32,300 bases of DNA from a virus. Below, piece by piece: positions 1 to 7,058 of the stretch; position 1 is the first letter of the stretch, and the number at the start of each line of letters is the position of its first letter. The stretch spans positions 1-32,300 of IMG/VR virus record IMGVR_UViG_3300034104_005655; one strand, written 5' to 3'. Both the position numbers and the translations under genes were made by a program. The notes under the pieces are model-generated. The model worked only from the letters and a program-made list of their open reading frames with translations, ran no database searches and had not been told where the DNA came from.

Positions 1-127
1 GGTGCGCCGGGCCTACCTCGACCGCAGCGACCCGCAGCGGAGGGAGACGGCGCGGGCGCTGTACCTGCGGCACCGCGAGGAGCTCGACCGCGGCGGGCGG
101 GTGCTCCACCCGGTCTACCAGCCGCTG
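1..127. repeat. Terminal direct repeat, left copy
   Basis: Bases 1-127 are identical to 32174-32300. The repeat lies inside terL and the reading frame is preserved through it, so joining the two ends restores one uninterrupted terminase gene. A length of exactly 127 equals a common assembler k-mer size. It is therefore more likely the overlap left by assembling a circular or circularly permuted molecule than a biological terminal repeat. Confidence 0.95.
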
Positions 128-898
128 TGGAGCTTGGTCGAGCGGTTGTGGGATGGCGGGCGGGTGGGGTTCTTCCGCGACTATCAGCAGCGACCCATCA
201 GCGGCGACGCGCAAGTCTTCGCCCTCCACCACATCCGGCGGGCCCTGCTGCGCGAGGACGCGGAGGGGCTGCCGGTGGGGTGGCGCTCGCACGACGGGCT
301 CGAGGTCGGCCTCGGCGACTGCGACATCGGGGTGTGGCTCGACCCGCGGAACAGCCACCAAGTGGACCGCAACGACTTCAGCGGCCTCGCCGTGGTCGCC
401 GTCCACCGCCGAACCGGGTTGGCTGCGGTGCTGGAGCACGTCGCCGTCCGCGAGGCCCCGGCGCAGTCGGTCGCCCGGCTGTGGGGGCTGTGGGCGCGGT
501 ATCGGCGGTGGGCACCCAAGGTCGGAGCCGAGGCAAACCAGGGCGGCGGCTTGCTCGCAGACGAGTGGAGCCGGCTCCAGCGCGAGGCAGACAAGGCGCG
601 CCGCCCCTCGGCACCGCCGCTCGGCTTGGCGCACACCACGGGCGCGAAGGCCCCGCGCCTGGCCTCGCTCGGGCTGCCGCTGGAGACGGGGCAGCTCCAG
701 CTCTGCGACGTCGACGCGGGCGTGCTGCCTGGCGAGGTGTCGCGGCTGAGGCTCGATGTCCAACTCGCCGGCTTCCCGCGGGCCAGCATCCACGACGATG
801 GCCTCGATGCGGTCGAGCGCGCCTATGCGCTGGCGAGGGACGCTGCGGAGCGTGGCGTTGACATTAGCGTGCTGATGGGGGCTTTGGACGCGCTCTGA
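1..898 (+). CDS. terL: Terminase large subunit, C-terminal part (continues from 31338-32300)
   Basis: This is the 3' portion of the large terminase gene opened at the window ends. The frame begins at base 2, and bases 2-127 duplicate the coding sequence at the right end. Joined to 31338-32300, the protein is 577 residues. This half holds the RNase H-like nuclease that cuts the DNA concatemer. A first acidic stretch, GVWLDPRN followed by DRNDFSG (residues about 389-405), fits the first metal-binding strand, and HDDGLDA (543-549) fits the last nuclease aspartates. The stop is TGA. A promoter-like site follows immediately, so the next genes may be transcribed separately. The family call is secure; the assignment of individual catalytic residues is inferred from position. 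Confidence 0.9.
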   Translation, partial: VRRAYLDRSDPQRRETARALYLRHREELDRGGRVLHPVYQPLWSLVERLWDGGRVGFFRDYQQRPISGDAQVFALHHIRRALLREDAEGLPVGWRSHDGLEVGLGDCDIGVWLDPRNSHQVDRNDFSGLAVVAVHRRTGLAAVLEHVAVREAPAQSVARLWGLWARYRRWAPKVGAEANQGGGLLADEWSRLQREADKARRPSAPPLGLAHTTGAKAPRLASLGLPLETGQLQLCDVDAGVLPGEVSRLRLDVQLAGFPRASIHDDGLDAVERAYALARDAAERGVDISVLMGALDAL

Positions 899-916
899 GA
901 ATCTTTGTGGTCGGGC

Positions 917-945
917 TTGCGGGGTACAGCATAGCGCGCTATGCT
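917..945 (+). promoter_or_regulatory. Promoter P1 with overlapping 18-bp palindromic operator
   Basis: The -35 is TTGCGG (917-922), the spacer is 17 bases, and the -10 is TATGCT (940-945). A perfect 18-base palindrome, AGCATAGCGCGCTATGCT (928-945), covers the end of the spacer and all of the -10, so a protein bound there would block polymerase. It lies between terL and the first small gene of the right-end cluster, which starts at 1006. The same core palindrome recurs near 23648 and 30472. Confidence 0.7.
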
Positions 946-1005
946 TTGTGGGCGGGGCGGCACACCAGCCGACCGCCACCGGGCCCAGCGCCCACCGGAG
1001 CCACC

Positions 1006-1335
1006 ATGACCGCCACCACTACCGCTCGCTGCATCGCCGTCCGCACCATCCCCTCCGGCTCGGGCTTCGGCTCGCCGATGGCCCCCGCGCTCTACATCGC
1101 CCACAAGCGCGCGGACGGCGTGTGGACGTGGCGCAAGGACAGCGGGCGCCCCCTGCTCGGCTACATGTACGGCCGCGACGGCCGGGCCCGCGAGATCGGC
1201 GTCTACAGCGCCAAGAAGGCCAAGGTCATCGCCCGCGAGTGGGCCGAGCGGCTCGACTGCAAGGTCGGCCGGGGCGTCCGCCACGGCACCCCGTTGACCG
1301 CCGCTGAGATCGCTGCCTTCGGCCTCGAAGCCTGA
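1006..1335 (+). CDS. Hypothetical protein, 109 aa
   Basis: I do not recognise this protein. It is the first gene after promoter P1. The ATG at 1006 is chosen because GGAG lies six bases upstream within a CACCGGAGCC leader that recurs before the gene at 1400; an in-frame extension upstream would run back through the promoter. The protein has an even mix of charged and hydrophobic residues, with a lysine/arginine-rich middle (SAKKAKVIAREWAERL) likely to form an amphipathic helix and an aromatic stretch around ALYIAHKRADGVWTW. There is no signal peptide, membrane segment or cysteine cluster. The context is a row of small accessory genes behind the terminase. Confidence 0.7.
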   Translation: MTATTTARCIAVRTIPSGSGFGSPMAPALYIAHKRADGVWTWRKDSGRPLLGYMYGRDGRAREIGVYSAKKAKVIAREWAERLDCKVGRGVRHGTPLTAAEIAAFGLEA

Positions 1336-1399
1336 CCCTCCCAGCCACGGGCCGCCGCAAGGCCCCGCCTTCACCAACACCAACGCACCGGAGCCCACC

Positions 1400-1627
1400 A
1401 TGACCACCATCGATACCACCGCCATCGCCACCCCTGCCGACGTTGCCGTCGGTCAGGTTCGCATCAACCCCTTTGACGGAAGCCGCGTCGTGGTCCGCGA
1501 CACCTTCATGGTGTGGGCCGGCACCCTCTGCACGCTCCGGTGGAAGGTCTACCCGGTCGACCAGCCCGACGGGCCAGTGTCCGGGTGGGTCGATCACGAG
1601 GTGCTCAGCACCTGGGCGCTCGTGTGA
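1400..1627 (+). CDS. Hypothetical protein, 75 aa
   Basis: This is a small protein of unknown function. The start at 1400 is preceded by CACCGGAGCCCACC, the same initiation leader used at 1006, which supports it. The sequence (GQVRINPFDGSRVVVRDTF, then WVDHEVLSTW) looks like a compact beta-rich fold of the SH3 or KOW kind, but this is only an impression. It is separated from the preceding gene by 64 bases with no clear promoter, so it is probably cotranscribed. Its stop overlaps the GTG start of the next gene by four bases (GTGA). Confidence 0.7.
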   Translation: MTTIDTTAIATPADVAVGQVRINPFDGSRVVVRDTFMVWAGTLCTLRWKVYPVDQPDGPVSGWVDHEVLSTWALV

Positions 1628-1773
1628 GCCCGACCCCTCGGGCCCTCGGGCCCTGGCCGATCGCCGCCTGCGCCGCCCTCACCGCCCTCGCCATCGCCGT
1701 GGTGGCGTGGGGCGCGGCTGAGAACCGATACCTGAGCTGCCGCGCTGACCTGCGGCATGGAGCGACCCGATGA
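1624..1773 (+). CDS. Small single-pass membrane protein, 49 aa
   Basis: This small gene opens with GTG at 1624, overlapping the previous stop as GTGA, and ends with an ATGA overlap into the next gene. Coupling at both ends supports it despite its size. A hydrophobic helix (WPIAACAALTALAIAVVAWGAA, residues about 11-32) follows a short proline-rich N-terminus, and the C-terminal tail is basic (RADLRHGATR). The function is unknown. A small one-helix protein in a phage accessory cluster could be a holin-like or exclusion protein, but nothing in the sequence decides this. Confidence 0.6.
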   Translation: MSPTPRALGPWPIAACAALTALAIAVVAWGAAENRYLSCRADLRHGATR

Positions 1774-2108
1774 CCGACCCAGCCTTGAAGGCCTGCCCGC
1801 TTTGCAAGTCCGCCCCCTGGCCCGGCACATCGTTGTGGGGCACGGCCACCGCAGCGTGTAGCAGCCACGGCTGCCCGCTCGGCGGGATTGAGGTCTTGGC
1901 CGCAGAGTGGAACGCGCGCCCCACCGAGGACGCCCTGCGCGCCGAGCGCGACGCCGCCCTGGCCGAGCGCGCCCGCCTGCGCGCCCTCATCGCCGAGGCC
2001 GCCGCCGACCTGCCCCTCCACCCCGAGGGCGCGCACCTGACGCAGCCCGAGGAGGACGCGGAGGCCGTGCGGGTGGCGCTGCTCGCGGCGCTGCGGGGTG
2101 AGGCATGA
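1770..2108 (+). CDS. Lar-like restriction alleviation / zinc-ribbon protein, 112 aa
   Basis: The N-terminus has the layout of the Lar family: CPLC (Cys9 and Cys12), a second pair at Cys30 and Cys35, and then AAEWNAR (45-50), close to the family's AIxxWNxR signature. Lar proteins of the Rac prophage modulate host type I restriction-modification; most phage relatives are untested. The C-terminal half is a long alanine/glutamate/arginine-rich helix (residues about 53-75), probably a coiled coil. It starts with an ATGA overlap on the membrane peptide gene and ends with another overlap into the next gene. A second Lar-like gene lies at 25889-26230 on the other arm. Confidence 0.7.
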   Translation: MTDPALKACPLCKSAPWPGTSLWGTATAACSSHGCPLGGIEVLAAEWNARPTEDALRAERDAALAERARLRALIAEAAADLPLHPEGAHLTQPEEDAEAVRVALLAALRGEA

Positions 2109-2467
2109 GCGCGCCCCTGTGGCTGCGGACCTTGCGCCTTCCGGGGTGGCGGTGGGTGCCCGGCATGGCTCCATCCGTCATTCGCTATGGCTCGGTGGTG
2201 ATCCTCTCGGTGCTCCCGACGAAACGGCTTGCCCTCTGCCGCGCCACTTGGCCGGACGGCAATCCGGTGGCGGGCGAGGTGTATCTGAGCCTGGACATCC
2301 TGCGCCCGCACCACGCCGACCACGCCACGATGGACTTTCTGCGCGGGCTGGCCCGTGATGCAGGGCTGTCGGTCGCCCCCTGCGCCGACGTCTGGGATGA
2401 GGCTCATGCGCTGGTGGAGGGCCTTGAGCGGGCGCACCTGCTCGCGGCGCTTGGTGGCGACCGATGA
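2105..2467 (+). CDS. Hypothetical protein, 120 aa
   Basis: The function is unknown. The ATG at 2105 overlaps the previous stop (ATGA) and the stop overlaps the next gene's ATG, so the gene is translationally coupled on both sides. The N-terminal half looks beta-rich and hydrophobic (SVIRYGSVVILSVLPTKR), and the C-terminal half is helical with acidic patches (DVWDEAHALVEGLERAHLL). There are no metal-binding cysteines and no signal peptide. It belongs to the small accessory cluster downstream of terL. Confidence 0.65.
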   Translation: MSAPLWLRTLRLPGWRWVPGMAPSVIRYGSVVILSVLPTKRLALCRATWPDGNPVAGEVYLSLDILRPHHADHATMDFLRGLARDAGLSVAPCADVWDEAHALVEGLERAHLLAALGGDR

Positions 2468-2694
2468 CCCGCCGCCTGCGGTTCGCCCGCACGGAGCGGC
2501 GCACGTCGTCGGCGGCCCGGCTGCGCGCGCACCTGCTCGCGCTCGGGGCGTGGCAGGCGGCCTGGGGCTGGGGTGAGCGGTGGCAGCCGACCGCCGCGAT
2601 GAGCCCCGGCGAGGCCGCGCGGTGCCGTAGCCGGCTGGTGCGGCGCGACGCGGCGGACATCGGCTGGGCCGCGGCGGCGCGGCGGTGGGCGTGA
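2464..2694 (+). CDS. Hypothetical basic protein, 76 aa
   Basis: This small, strongly basic and tryptophan-rich protein (MTRRLRFARTERRTSSAARL at the N-terminus; W residues at several positions in the middle and end) begins with an ATGA overlap on the preceding gene. The arginine richness would suit nucleic-acid binding, but there is no recognisable domain. The overlap and lack of a better frame support the gene; the function is unknown. It is the last gene before a 70-base gap with a possible stem-loop. Confidence 0.55.
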   Translation: MTRRLRFARTERRTSSAARLRAHLLALGAWQAAWGWGERWQPTAAMSPGEAARCRSRLVRRDAADIGWAAAARRWA

Positions 2695-2701
2695 GGGTTG
2701 A

Positions 2702-2726
2702 GCGCCCGGCCGTGGTGGCTGGGCGC
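2702..2726 (+). other. Stem-loop between small genes
   Basis: GCGCCCGGCC (2702-2711) pairs with GGCTGGGCGC (2717-2726) across a five-base loop, with one G-T wobble. It lies in the gap between the genes ending at 2694 and starting at 2765. No T-run follows, so it is not a convincing intrinsic terminator; it could protect mRNA ends or separate translation units. Confidence 0.35.
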
Positions 2727-2764
2727 GGGGTGTGGTGGCGCCGAGGGGCGCGAGGGAGGGTGTG

Positions 2765-3091
2765 ATGGGTGAGCATCGACGGTTGAAGCTGTCGGCCGAG
2801 AAGACCGTCGCGGTGAATCTTCGCCGGCAGCGGTCGCTGCGGTTGATCATGGTTCGGGGTGGTCGCGAGGGGCCCTGCCCTCATTGCGCCGGGGCTGGCA
2901 GTATGAGGTGGAGCCAGGACGAAGCCTACCCGGCAGACGGCGTTGGATGGTCCCAAGCCCACTTCCTGCGCTGCTACATGTGCGAGTTGCGGGTCACGCT
3001 GAAGGTCTGGCAATGGCCCGACCCTACGCCACGGATGCGCTCGGTGCGCAGCATGTTGGCCGACTTTGAAATGTGGTACGACGCCGACTGA
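2765..3091 (+). CDS. Zinc-ribbon-like protein, 108 aa
   Basis: Two CxxC pairs, CPHC (Cys38 and Cys41) and CYMC (Cys70 and Cys73), are spaced as in a zinc ribbon. The N-terminus is basic (KTVAVNLRRQRSLRLIMVR) and the C-terminus acidic (MLADFEMWYDAD). The ATG at 2765 is chosen because a strong purine-rich ribosome site lies just upstream. That initiation region (2751-2772) is nearly identical to the one at 26591-26612 in front of the first rightward gene. The function is unknown: a nucleic-acid-binding or Lar-like role is possible, but the WNxR motif of Lar proteins is absent. Confidence 0.65.
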   Translation: MGEHRRLKLSAEKTVAVNLRRQRSLRLIMVRGGREGPCPHCAGAGSMRWSQDEAYPADGVGWSQAHFLRCYMCELRVTLKVWQWPDPTPRMRSVRSMLADFEMWYDAD

Positions 3092-3192
3092 CACCGCCCG
3101 AAACCCGCCCCGGACCTCTCCGGGGTAGGATGCCCGCACAGGCTCCGCTCTACGCGCTCCACCGGAGCCGGCGGCGCCGTGGGGGTGCCCTG

Positions 3193-3423
3193 ATGCACGA
3201 TGCGGAGCGCGAGCGGCTGACCACGATCCTCGGGCTCGACGTGAGGGCGTCGTCGCTTCGGGCCGACACCGCCGAGACAGCCGAAAGCGCCGCAGACTGG
3301 CGCCTTCACGCTGCCGTCTCGGCGCTTCTGCTCGCGATGTTGGTGACCGGCCGGGGCGTCGCGGGGGCTGCCGTGTGGCTGGCGTGGCGCGGCGGGGTGC
3401 TCTGGGGCAGAGCCTCGCGCTGA
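3193..3423 (+). CDS. Small membrane protein, possible holin, 76 aa
   Basis: The last rightward gene. An amphipathic, charged N-terminal half (residues about 1-37, MHDAERERLTTILGL then RADTAETAESAADW) is followed by one or two closely spaced hydrophobic helices (HAAVSALLLAMLVTGRGVAGAAVWLAW) and a short basic tail. A soluble helix followed by membrane helices is the layout of XhlA-type lysis proteins, so a holin role is possible but not shown. The start is uncertain: ATG 3193 has a weak ribosome site, and an in-frame ATG at 3130 with GGGGTAGG upstream would add 21 residues. Its stop (3421-3423) is one base from the stop of the convergent gene. Confidence 0.55.
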   Translation: MHDAERERLTTILGLDVRASSLRADTAETAESAADWRLHAAVSALLLAMLVTGRGVAGAAVWLAWRGGVLWGRASR

Positions 3424-3424
3424 G

Positions 3425-3784
3425 CTACCAGTCCAGCGGCTTGCCGTTCCACCTGACGCACCGGGCGCGCATCAGCGTCACGAGCGCGTCCACCGCGGGC
3501 TGCCCGCCGTGAGCGAGGGCCTTCGCCTCGGCACGCGCCCACGCCGGGGCTGCCGCGCTGGCGTTGAGAGCGGCCAGCATGGCGGCTTCGCTGGTCAGGG
3601 CGGCTCCGGTGATGCTGGCCCACTCGGCGCTGCTGACGTGCTCTCCGGTGCCGGTGCTCTCGCCCCAGCCGGTCGGGTGGCCGGGGATGGAGCGCGACCA
3701 CACGAGATCGAAGCGGCGCGCGGCGGGGAGCGCGAGGGGGTTGATGCAGACGGGCGGGGACCAACACGAGTCAGGACGGCACAT
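3425..3784 (-). CDS. Hypothetical protein at the end of the leftward operon, 119 aa
   Basis: The function is unknown. The ATG at 3784 lies two bases past the stop of the upstream gene, so it is probably translated by reinitiation. The N-terminus is cysteine- and proline-rich (MCRPDSCWSPPVC), which could bind metal or form disulfides. The middle is polar, and the C-terminal half is an alanine-rich helix (SEAAMLAALNASAAAPAWARAEAKALAHG). It is the final gene of the leftward transcript and converges on the rightward arm with a single base between stop codons. Confidence 0.65.
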   Translation of the reverse strand: MCRPDSCWSPPVCINPLALPAARRFDLVWSRSIPGHPTGWGESTGTGEHVSSAEWASITGAALTSEAAMLAALNASAAAPAWARAEAKALAHGGQPAVDALVTLMRARCVRWNGKPLDW

Positions 3785-3786
3785 GG

Positions 3787-4221
3787 TCAGGCCCCCCACG
3801 CGGGCAGTTCGCCCGCATCGGCCAGCGCGACCGCGGCGCATGCCTGCATCCGCGCTTTGGTCAGCTCGTCCAGCGCGAGGCCGAACAGGTGCTTAGCGCG
3901 CGACCGCTCCACCGGGCCGAGGGCCTCGTTCGACAACATCCGAGCCAGCCGGATGCACCGCTCGGCGGCGGCGAGGTCTGCGGATCGCGGGGCGACGGCG
4001 GCGCAGACGGCGGAGAAGGCGCGGCACGCCTCAGCGACCGCGGCGAAGGACTCGGGCCACGCCTTCGGCTTCTCCGCCGGGGAGAGGTCGCCAAGGTCGG
4101 CATGGTCGTACAGGGCGACGGTGAGCGCCCCGACGCACGCGGTCTCGGCGGCGCGGATGGCGGCAAAGCGCGGGGTGGTCTCGGTGGTGGGCGGGACGTA
4201 CTGGTAGGCGTCGGGCGTCAT
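3787..4221 (-). CDS. Hypothetical helical protein, faintly Acb2-like, 144 aa
   Basis: An all-helical protein. An N-terminal YxYxPPTxETxxRFAAIRAAE stretch (residues about 6-28) is followed by FAAVAEACRAFSAVCAAVAP, then a P-x-SADLAAAERxIRxARMLSNEAL segment. Small phage proteins of the DUF7681/Acb2 type, which sequester cyclic nucleotide signals of CBASS and Thoeris defence, share a similar order: tyrosine/proline start, IRxAA helix, P-S-x(n)-A helix, then A-x-x-AN-x-AI. The match here is by eye and loose, and the protein is longer than typical members. It lies two bases after the stop of a small membrane gene, near possible lysis genes, at the distal end of the leftward operon. Confidence 0.6.
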   Translation of the reverse strand: MTPDAYQYVPPTTETTPRFAAIRAAETACVGALTVALYDHADLGDLSPAEKPKAWPESFAAVAEACRAFSAVCAAVAPRSADLAAAERCIRLARMLSNEALGPVERSRAKHLFGLALDELTKARMQACAAVALADAGELPAWGA

Positions 4222-4223
4222 GG

Positions 4224-4439
4224 TCAGGCTCCGGTCAGGCGGCCGGGGAGCGACGGCCGGGTGTCGGGCGGCTCCGCGGGCGCGGGTGGGCAGGGGGGCA
4301 GGTCCGGTCCGAGCATCAGGCTGGCCGCGAGAAGGACCGCAGCGGACAGCAGCAGCTCGCGCCGGGGCTGCTCAAGGGGGCGGCGGTGCCGGTCGGGGGT
4401 CGGGGGCGCGGGCTCGGAGACGGCGAGGGCAAGACTCAT
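4224..4439 (-). CDS. Small membrane protein with proline-rich tail, possible lysis component, 71 aa
   Basis: A polar, proline- and arginine-rich N-terminus (residues 1-28) leads into one hydrophobic helix (ELLLSAAVLLAASLMLGP, about 28-45), followed by a proline-rich tail (DLPPCPPAPAEPPDTRPSLPG). The start overlaps the stop of the upstream coiled-coil membrane gene by four bases (ATGA). Proline-rich small proteins overlapping a membrane/coiled-coil gene recall Rz1/Rz spanin pairs, but no lipobox cysteine follows a signal sequence here, so a classic outer-membrane spanin is not supported. Function is inferred only from position and layout. Confidence 0.6.
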   Translation of the reverse strand: MSLALAVSEPAPPTPDRHRRPLEQPRRELLLSAAVLLAASLMLGPDLPPCPPAPAEPPDTRPSLPGRLTGA

Positions 4440-4750
4440 CGGGTGGCCTCATGGATGCGCTTGATTGCGCTCTCGATCAGCGCGTCTCGGCCCTGCGCGT
4501 GCGCCGCCGCTACCCGCAGGTCCGCGCGAAGCTCGCCGAGGGCGGCCTCGACTGCGTCCACGCGGGCCTCGGTTTTGGCCATCGATGCGCGGACTTCGGT
4601 GACGATGGTCCCGACGACGCGCCAGACAAGGCCGCCGACGCTGCCCGCGCCGACTGCGCCAGCGATGCCGGCGCCTGCGGCGAGCAGGTCGGGCGGGACG
4701 TCGGCGGCGATGGGGACAGCGGCCTGGGCGAGGTAGAGGGCGAAGGGCAT
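4436..4750 (-). CDS. Membrane-anchored coiled-coil protein, possible holin or inner-membrane spanin, 104 aa
   Basis: The N-terminal half is hydrophobic, with a glycine/alanine-rich membrane segment (AAGAGIAGAVGAGSVGGLVWRVVGTIV, residues about 26-52). This is followed by a long heptad-like coiled coil (VRASMAKTEARVDAVEAALG and onward, 55-95). Either a holin or an i-spanin could look like this. The ATG at 4750 is eight bases past the stop of the tail gene at 4759; a longer reading upstream would run into that gene. It is coupled by ATGA to the proline-rich membrane gene. The endolysin is elsewhere, at 14405-15067. Confidence 0.65.
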   Translation of the reverse strand: MPFALYLAQAAVPIAADVPPDLLAAGAGIAGAVGAGSVGGLVWRVVGTIVTEVRASMAKTEARVDAVEAALGELRADLRVAAAHAQGRDALIESAIKRIHEATR

Positions 4751-4758
4751 GGCGCAGC

Positions 4759-6288
4759 TTATCCCGCGGCGAGGAGGTAGAGGGTGCCCGCGACCTGGCG
4801 AGCCGTCCAGTCCCACGCCGTCGGCACCCACAGCGCGCGCCGGCCGACGGCCACGCCACCATCAGCGGCGGGGCCGGGGATGGCGATGCTGGTGACGCTG
4901 ACGAGGTCGCCGCAAGCCCAGCCCATTGCCTCGCCACCCAAGACCACCTCGACCGCTTCACACTGGCGGCCCCACCACGGGAGCAAGCGCCGCGCGAGGT
5001 CGTCGTAGTGCGCGGTCCATCCGGCCGTCTCGGCGAGGCGCGCAAGGGCGATGACTTCGGCCGGATATGCCACGTCAAGGCCGCTCTCGCCGACGGGATG
5101 CGTGTAGGGCGTGGTGCTGCCGCGCGAGGGGTCGTAGAAGATGATGTGTGTGGCGCCGCCGGAGGTGCCCGAGCCCACCATGTAGAGGCGAACCCCGAGA
5201 TACTCGGGGATGGAGTCGGGCGCGCGCGTCGAATGAGGCCCGACCCCGAGCAGAAGCGCGTCGGTCACGTCGCCCACGTAGAGCGCGGCCCACGCGGTCG
5301 ATTCGTGGGGGTCGACCGCGGCCCGCACGGTGAGCATGCCCTGGCGCTGGCACAGCCACAGCCCGAGGTAGGCAGCCCAGGCGAGGAGCTCCCCGCCTTC
5401 CGGGGTGCGTTGCGGCTCCGTGGCGCCAAAGGTGAAGTAGTCGGTCACCCCGACCGCTCCGACGCAGGACGCAAGCGCCGCCGCATCGACGGTGTCCACG
5501 AGCCCGGCCGGGATGGCGAGCCCATCGGGGAGCACGTCGTAGCCGCCCGTGCCGGCCCCGGAGCTGATGAGCGTCCGCAGCAGGACATCGAGGGGCGAGC
5601 CCGCTACGAGCGGGCCGTAGGTGATGGCGGTCCCTGGCGGCGCGGCGGTCGGAGCGGAGCCCGCGGCGTCCCACTGGAGCACCGTCACCCCGCTGAGAAG
5701 GCCGACCGCGTGCGTATTCGCGGCGAGGTAGTAGCCGCTCCCGATGTCCACGTGGATGAGCACCCACGAGGTGCCCGCCGGCCCAGGGCAGAAGGGCGTC
5801 GACGGGATCGCGGTGTTCAGCGTGGTGTCGCCGGGCGTGAAGGTCGCCGTGATGGTGCTCGACCCGGTGAGCCCATCCCACAACCCCGGCCGCCACCCGG
5901 TCGCCGCATACCTGCTCTGCGCCCACGTCTCGGCGCCGTCCACCACGAGCTCCAGCCGGCCCGGCTCGGTGGTCACGGACTCGCGCAACCGGCCCGCAAA
6001 GACCCGTTCGGACCCCGCCACCGTCTCGACCTGCAGCTGCACAGTCGCGCCCGGCGCAACCCCGCGCACCGCTGCGAGCCGGAGCGGGGTGCCGCGGAGC
6101 GCGACCCGTAGCTGCGGCGCCGAGGTCTGCCAGTCGCGCAGGCGCAGCCCGCCGCCGCTCACGACCACGGGCGCCTCCAACTCATCGTCGCCGACGGTCA
6201 CGGCAGGCGCGCCAAGCGGCCCGAGCAGCACCTTGAGCGAGGCCCGCCCCTGCGCCAGCGAGGCGGCCCAGCCGCCCGCCCACGTCAC
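4759..6288 (-). CDS. Tail tip / baseplate hub-like structural protein, 509 aa
   Basis: A large beta-rich protein after the tape measure and one other tail gene, where siphoviruses encode distal tail, hub and host-recognition proteins. The sequence is rich in G, T, V and aromatic residues, with many short strands and no membrane segment or enzyme motif. The start is set at GTG 6288, which overlaps the preceding stop as GTGA, the junction style used throughout this operon. A longer in-frame GTG at 6327 is possible but would overlap the upstream gene by 43 bases. The structural role is inferred from position; a direct homologue is not recognised. Confidence 0.65.
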   Translation of the reverse strand: MTWAGGWAASLAQGRASLKVLLGPLGAPAVTVGDDELEAPVVVSGGGLRLRDWQTSAPQLRVALRGTPLRLAAVRGVAPGATVQLQVETVAGSERVFAGRLRESVTTEPGRLELVVDGAETWAQSRYAATGWRPGLWDGLTGSSTITATFTPGDTTLNTAIPSTPFCPGPAGTSWVLIHVDIGSGYYLAANTHAVGLLSGVTVLQWDAAGSAPTAAPPGTAITYGPLVAGSPLDVLLRTLISSGAGTGGYDVLPDGLAIPAGLVDTVDAAALASCVGAVGVTDYFTFGATEPQRTPEGGELLAWAAYLGLWLCQRQGMLTVRAAVDPHESTAWAALYVGDVTDALLLGVGPHSTRAPDSIPEYLGVRLYMVGSGTSGGATHIIFYDPSRGSTTPYTHPVGESGLDVAYPAEVIALARLAETAGWTAHYDDLARRLLPWWGRQCEAVEVVLGGEAMGWACGDLVSVTSIAIPGPAADGGVAVGRRALWVPTAWDWTARQVAGTLYLLAAG

Positions 6289-7058
6289 GCCGGGCCCCAC
6301 GGGATCGAGGTGCGCGACGGCCGCCACCCGGTCGGGCGCGAGGGCCCGCTGAGCGCGGCGCGCTGGGCGCCCTGCTCGGCCCCGGCTTCTGCCAAGGCCT
6401 GCTCGGCGGCGACGTCTTGGATGAGGTCGAGGGCCACCCGGTAGACGAGGCCGTCGGCGTCAGCCACCTGCAAGGCGTCGCGGGCATCGGGCGCGAGCCG
6501 GAGCGCCGGGTAGGTCAGGCGCTCTCGGATGAGGACCGGCCCGACGAAGGGGCCGAGCACGCCATCCACGAGCGAGTAGAGCGGGGCCGCGGAACTCGCC
6601 AGCCGCCCCTCCTCGCGGCGCAGCACGCCCCCGAGATCGCGCAGTACCACCCGGCCGCCGGCCACCATCGTCCCGGCGACACCGGCCGGAAGCGTCTGCA
6701 CGGCGGCGAAGCCGGTAGCGCCCGCGGTCGCGAGGTAGCCCGTGGCCTGCCCGGCCCAGGCCTGAGCGGCGACGGCTGCGAAGCCGATGGGCTCCCCGCG
6801 CAGCAGGTGGTCGGCGAGGCTGTGCAGCCGGTCGCGCACCGTGCGCTCGGTGGCGTCGCCGGTCGGGTCGAGCGCGGCGCCCAGGGTGATGCTTAGGCGG
6901 TCGGCCTGCCCGAGCGTGCTGTGCCGCACGGTGCCGCCGATGCTCTGCGAGGCCGTGCCCTGTCGCTCCGGGCTGGGCTGACAGCGAGCCACGCGCACCG
7001 CCACGGACACCAGGGGCGCGCCCACGGCGGGCGTCCACCACAGGGCCCCGGCGCTCAC
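6285..7058 (-). CDS. Putative distal tail protein, 257 aa
   Basis: This gene lies directly after the tape measure gene, the usual place of the distal tail protein that joins tube and tip. It starts with GTG 7058, overlapping the tape measure stop as GTGA, and ends with a GTGA overlap into the hub-like gene. The N-terminal third (ALWWTPAVGAPLVSVAVRVA, then GTVRHSTLGQADRLSITLGA) looks like the strand-rich tube-joining fold. The middle is alanine/glycine-rich and the C-terminus helical (DLIQDVAAEQALAEAGAEQG). No motif proves the assignment. Confidence 0.6.
   Translation of the reverse strand: MSAGALWWTPAVGAPLVSVAVRVARCQPSPERQGTASQSIGGTVRHSTLGQADRLSITLGAALDPTGDATERTVRDRLHSLADHLLRGEPIGFAAVAAQAWAGQATGYLATAGATGFAAVQTLPAGVAGTMVAGGRVVLRDLGGVLRREEGRLASSAAPLYSLVDGVLGPFVGPVLIRERLTYPALRLAPDARDALQVADADGLVYRVALDLIQDVAAEQALAEAGAEQGAQRAALSGPSRPTGWRPSRTSIPWGPA

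Noticed and set aside
1-127. True biological direct terminal repeat
   Set aside because: A 127-base length inside terL coincides with a common assembler k-mer; circular assembly overlap is the simpler explanation, though read coverage would be needed to exclude a real repeat.
2698-2726. Promoter upstream of the gene at 2765 (TTGAGC as -35)
   Set aside because: The sequence 17 bases downstream is GGGCGC, not a plausible -10.
3509-4207. Plus-strand open frame opposite the two last leftward genes
   Set aside because: It is antisense to two coupled minus-strand genes with coherent sequence, and has no ribosome site.
6288-6327. Longer N-terminus for the hub-like tail gene (GTG 6327)
   Set aside because: It would overlap the upstream gene by 43 bases; the GTG at 6288 gives the four-base GTGA junction used elsewhere in this operon.
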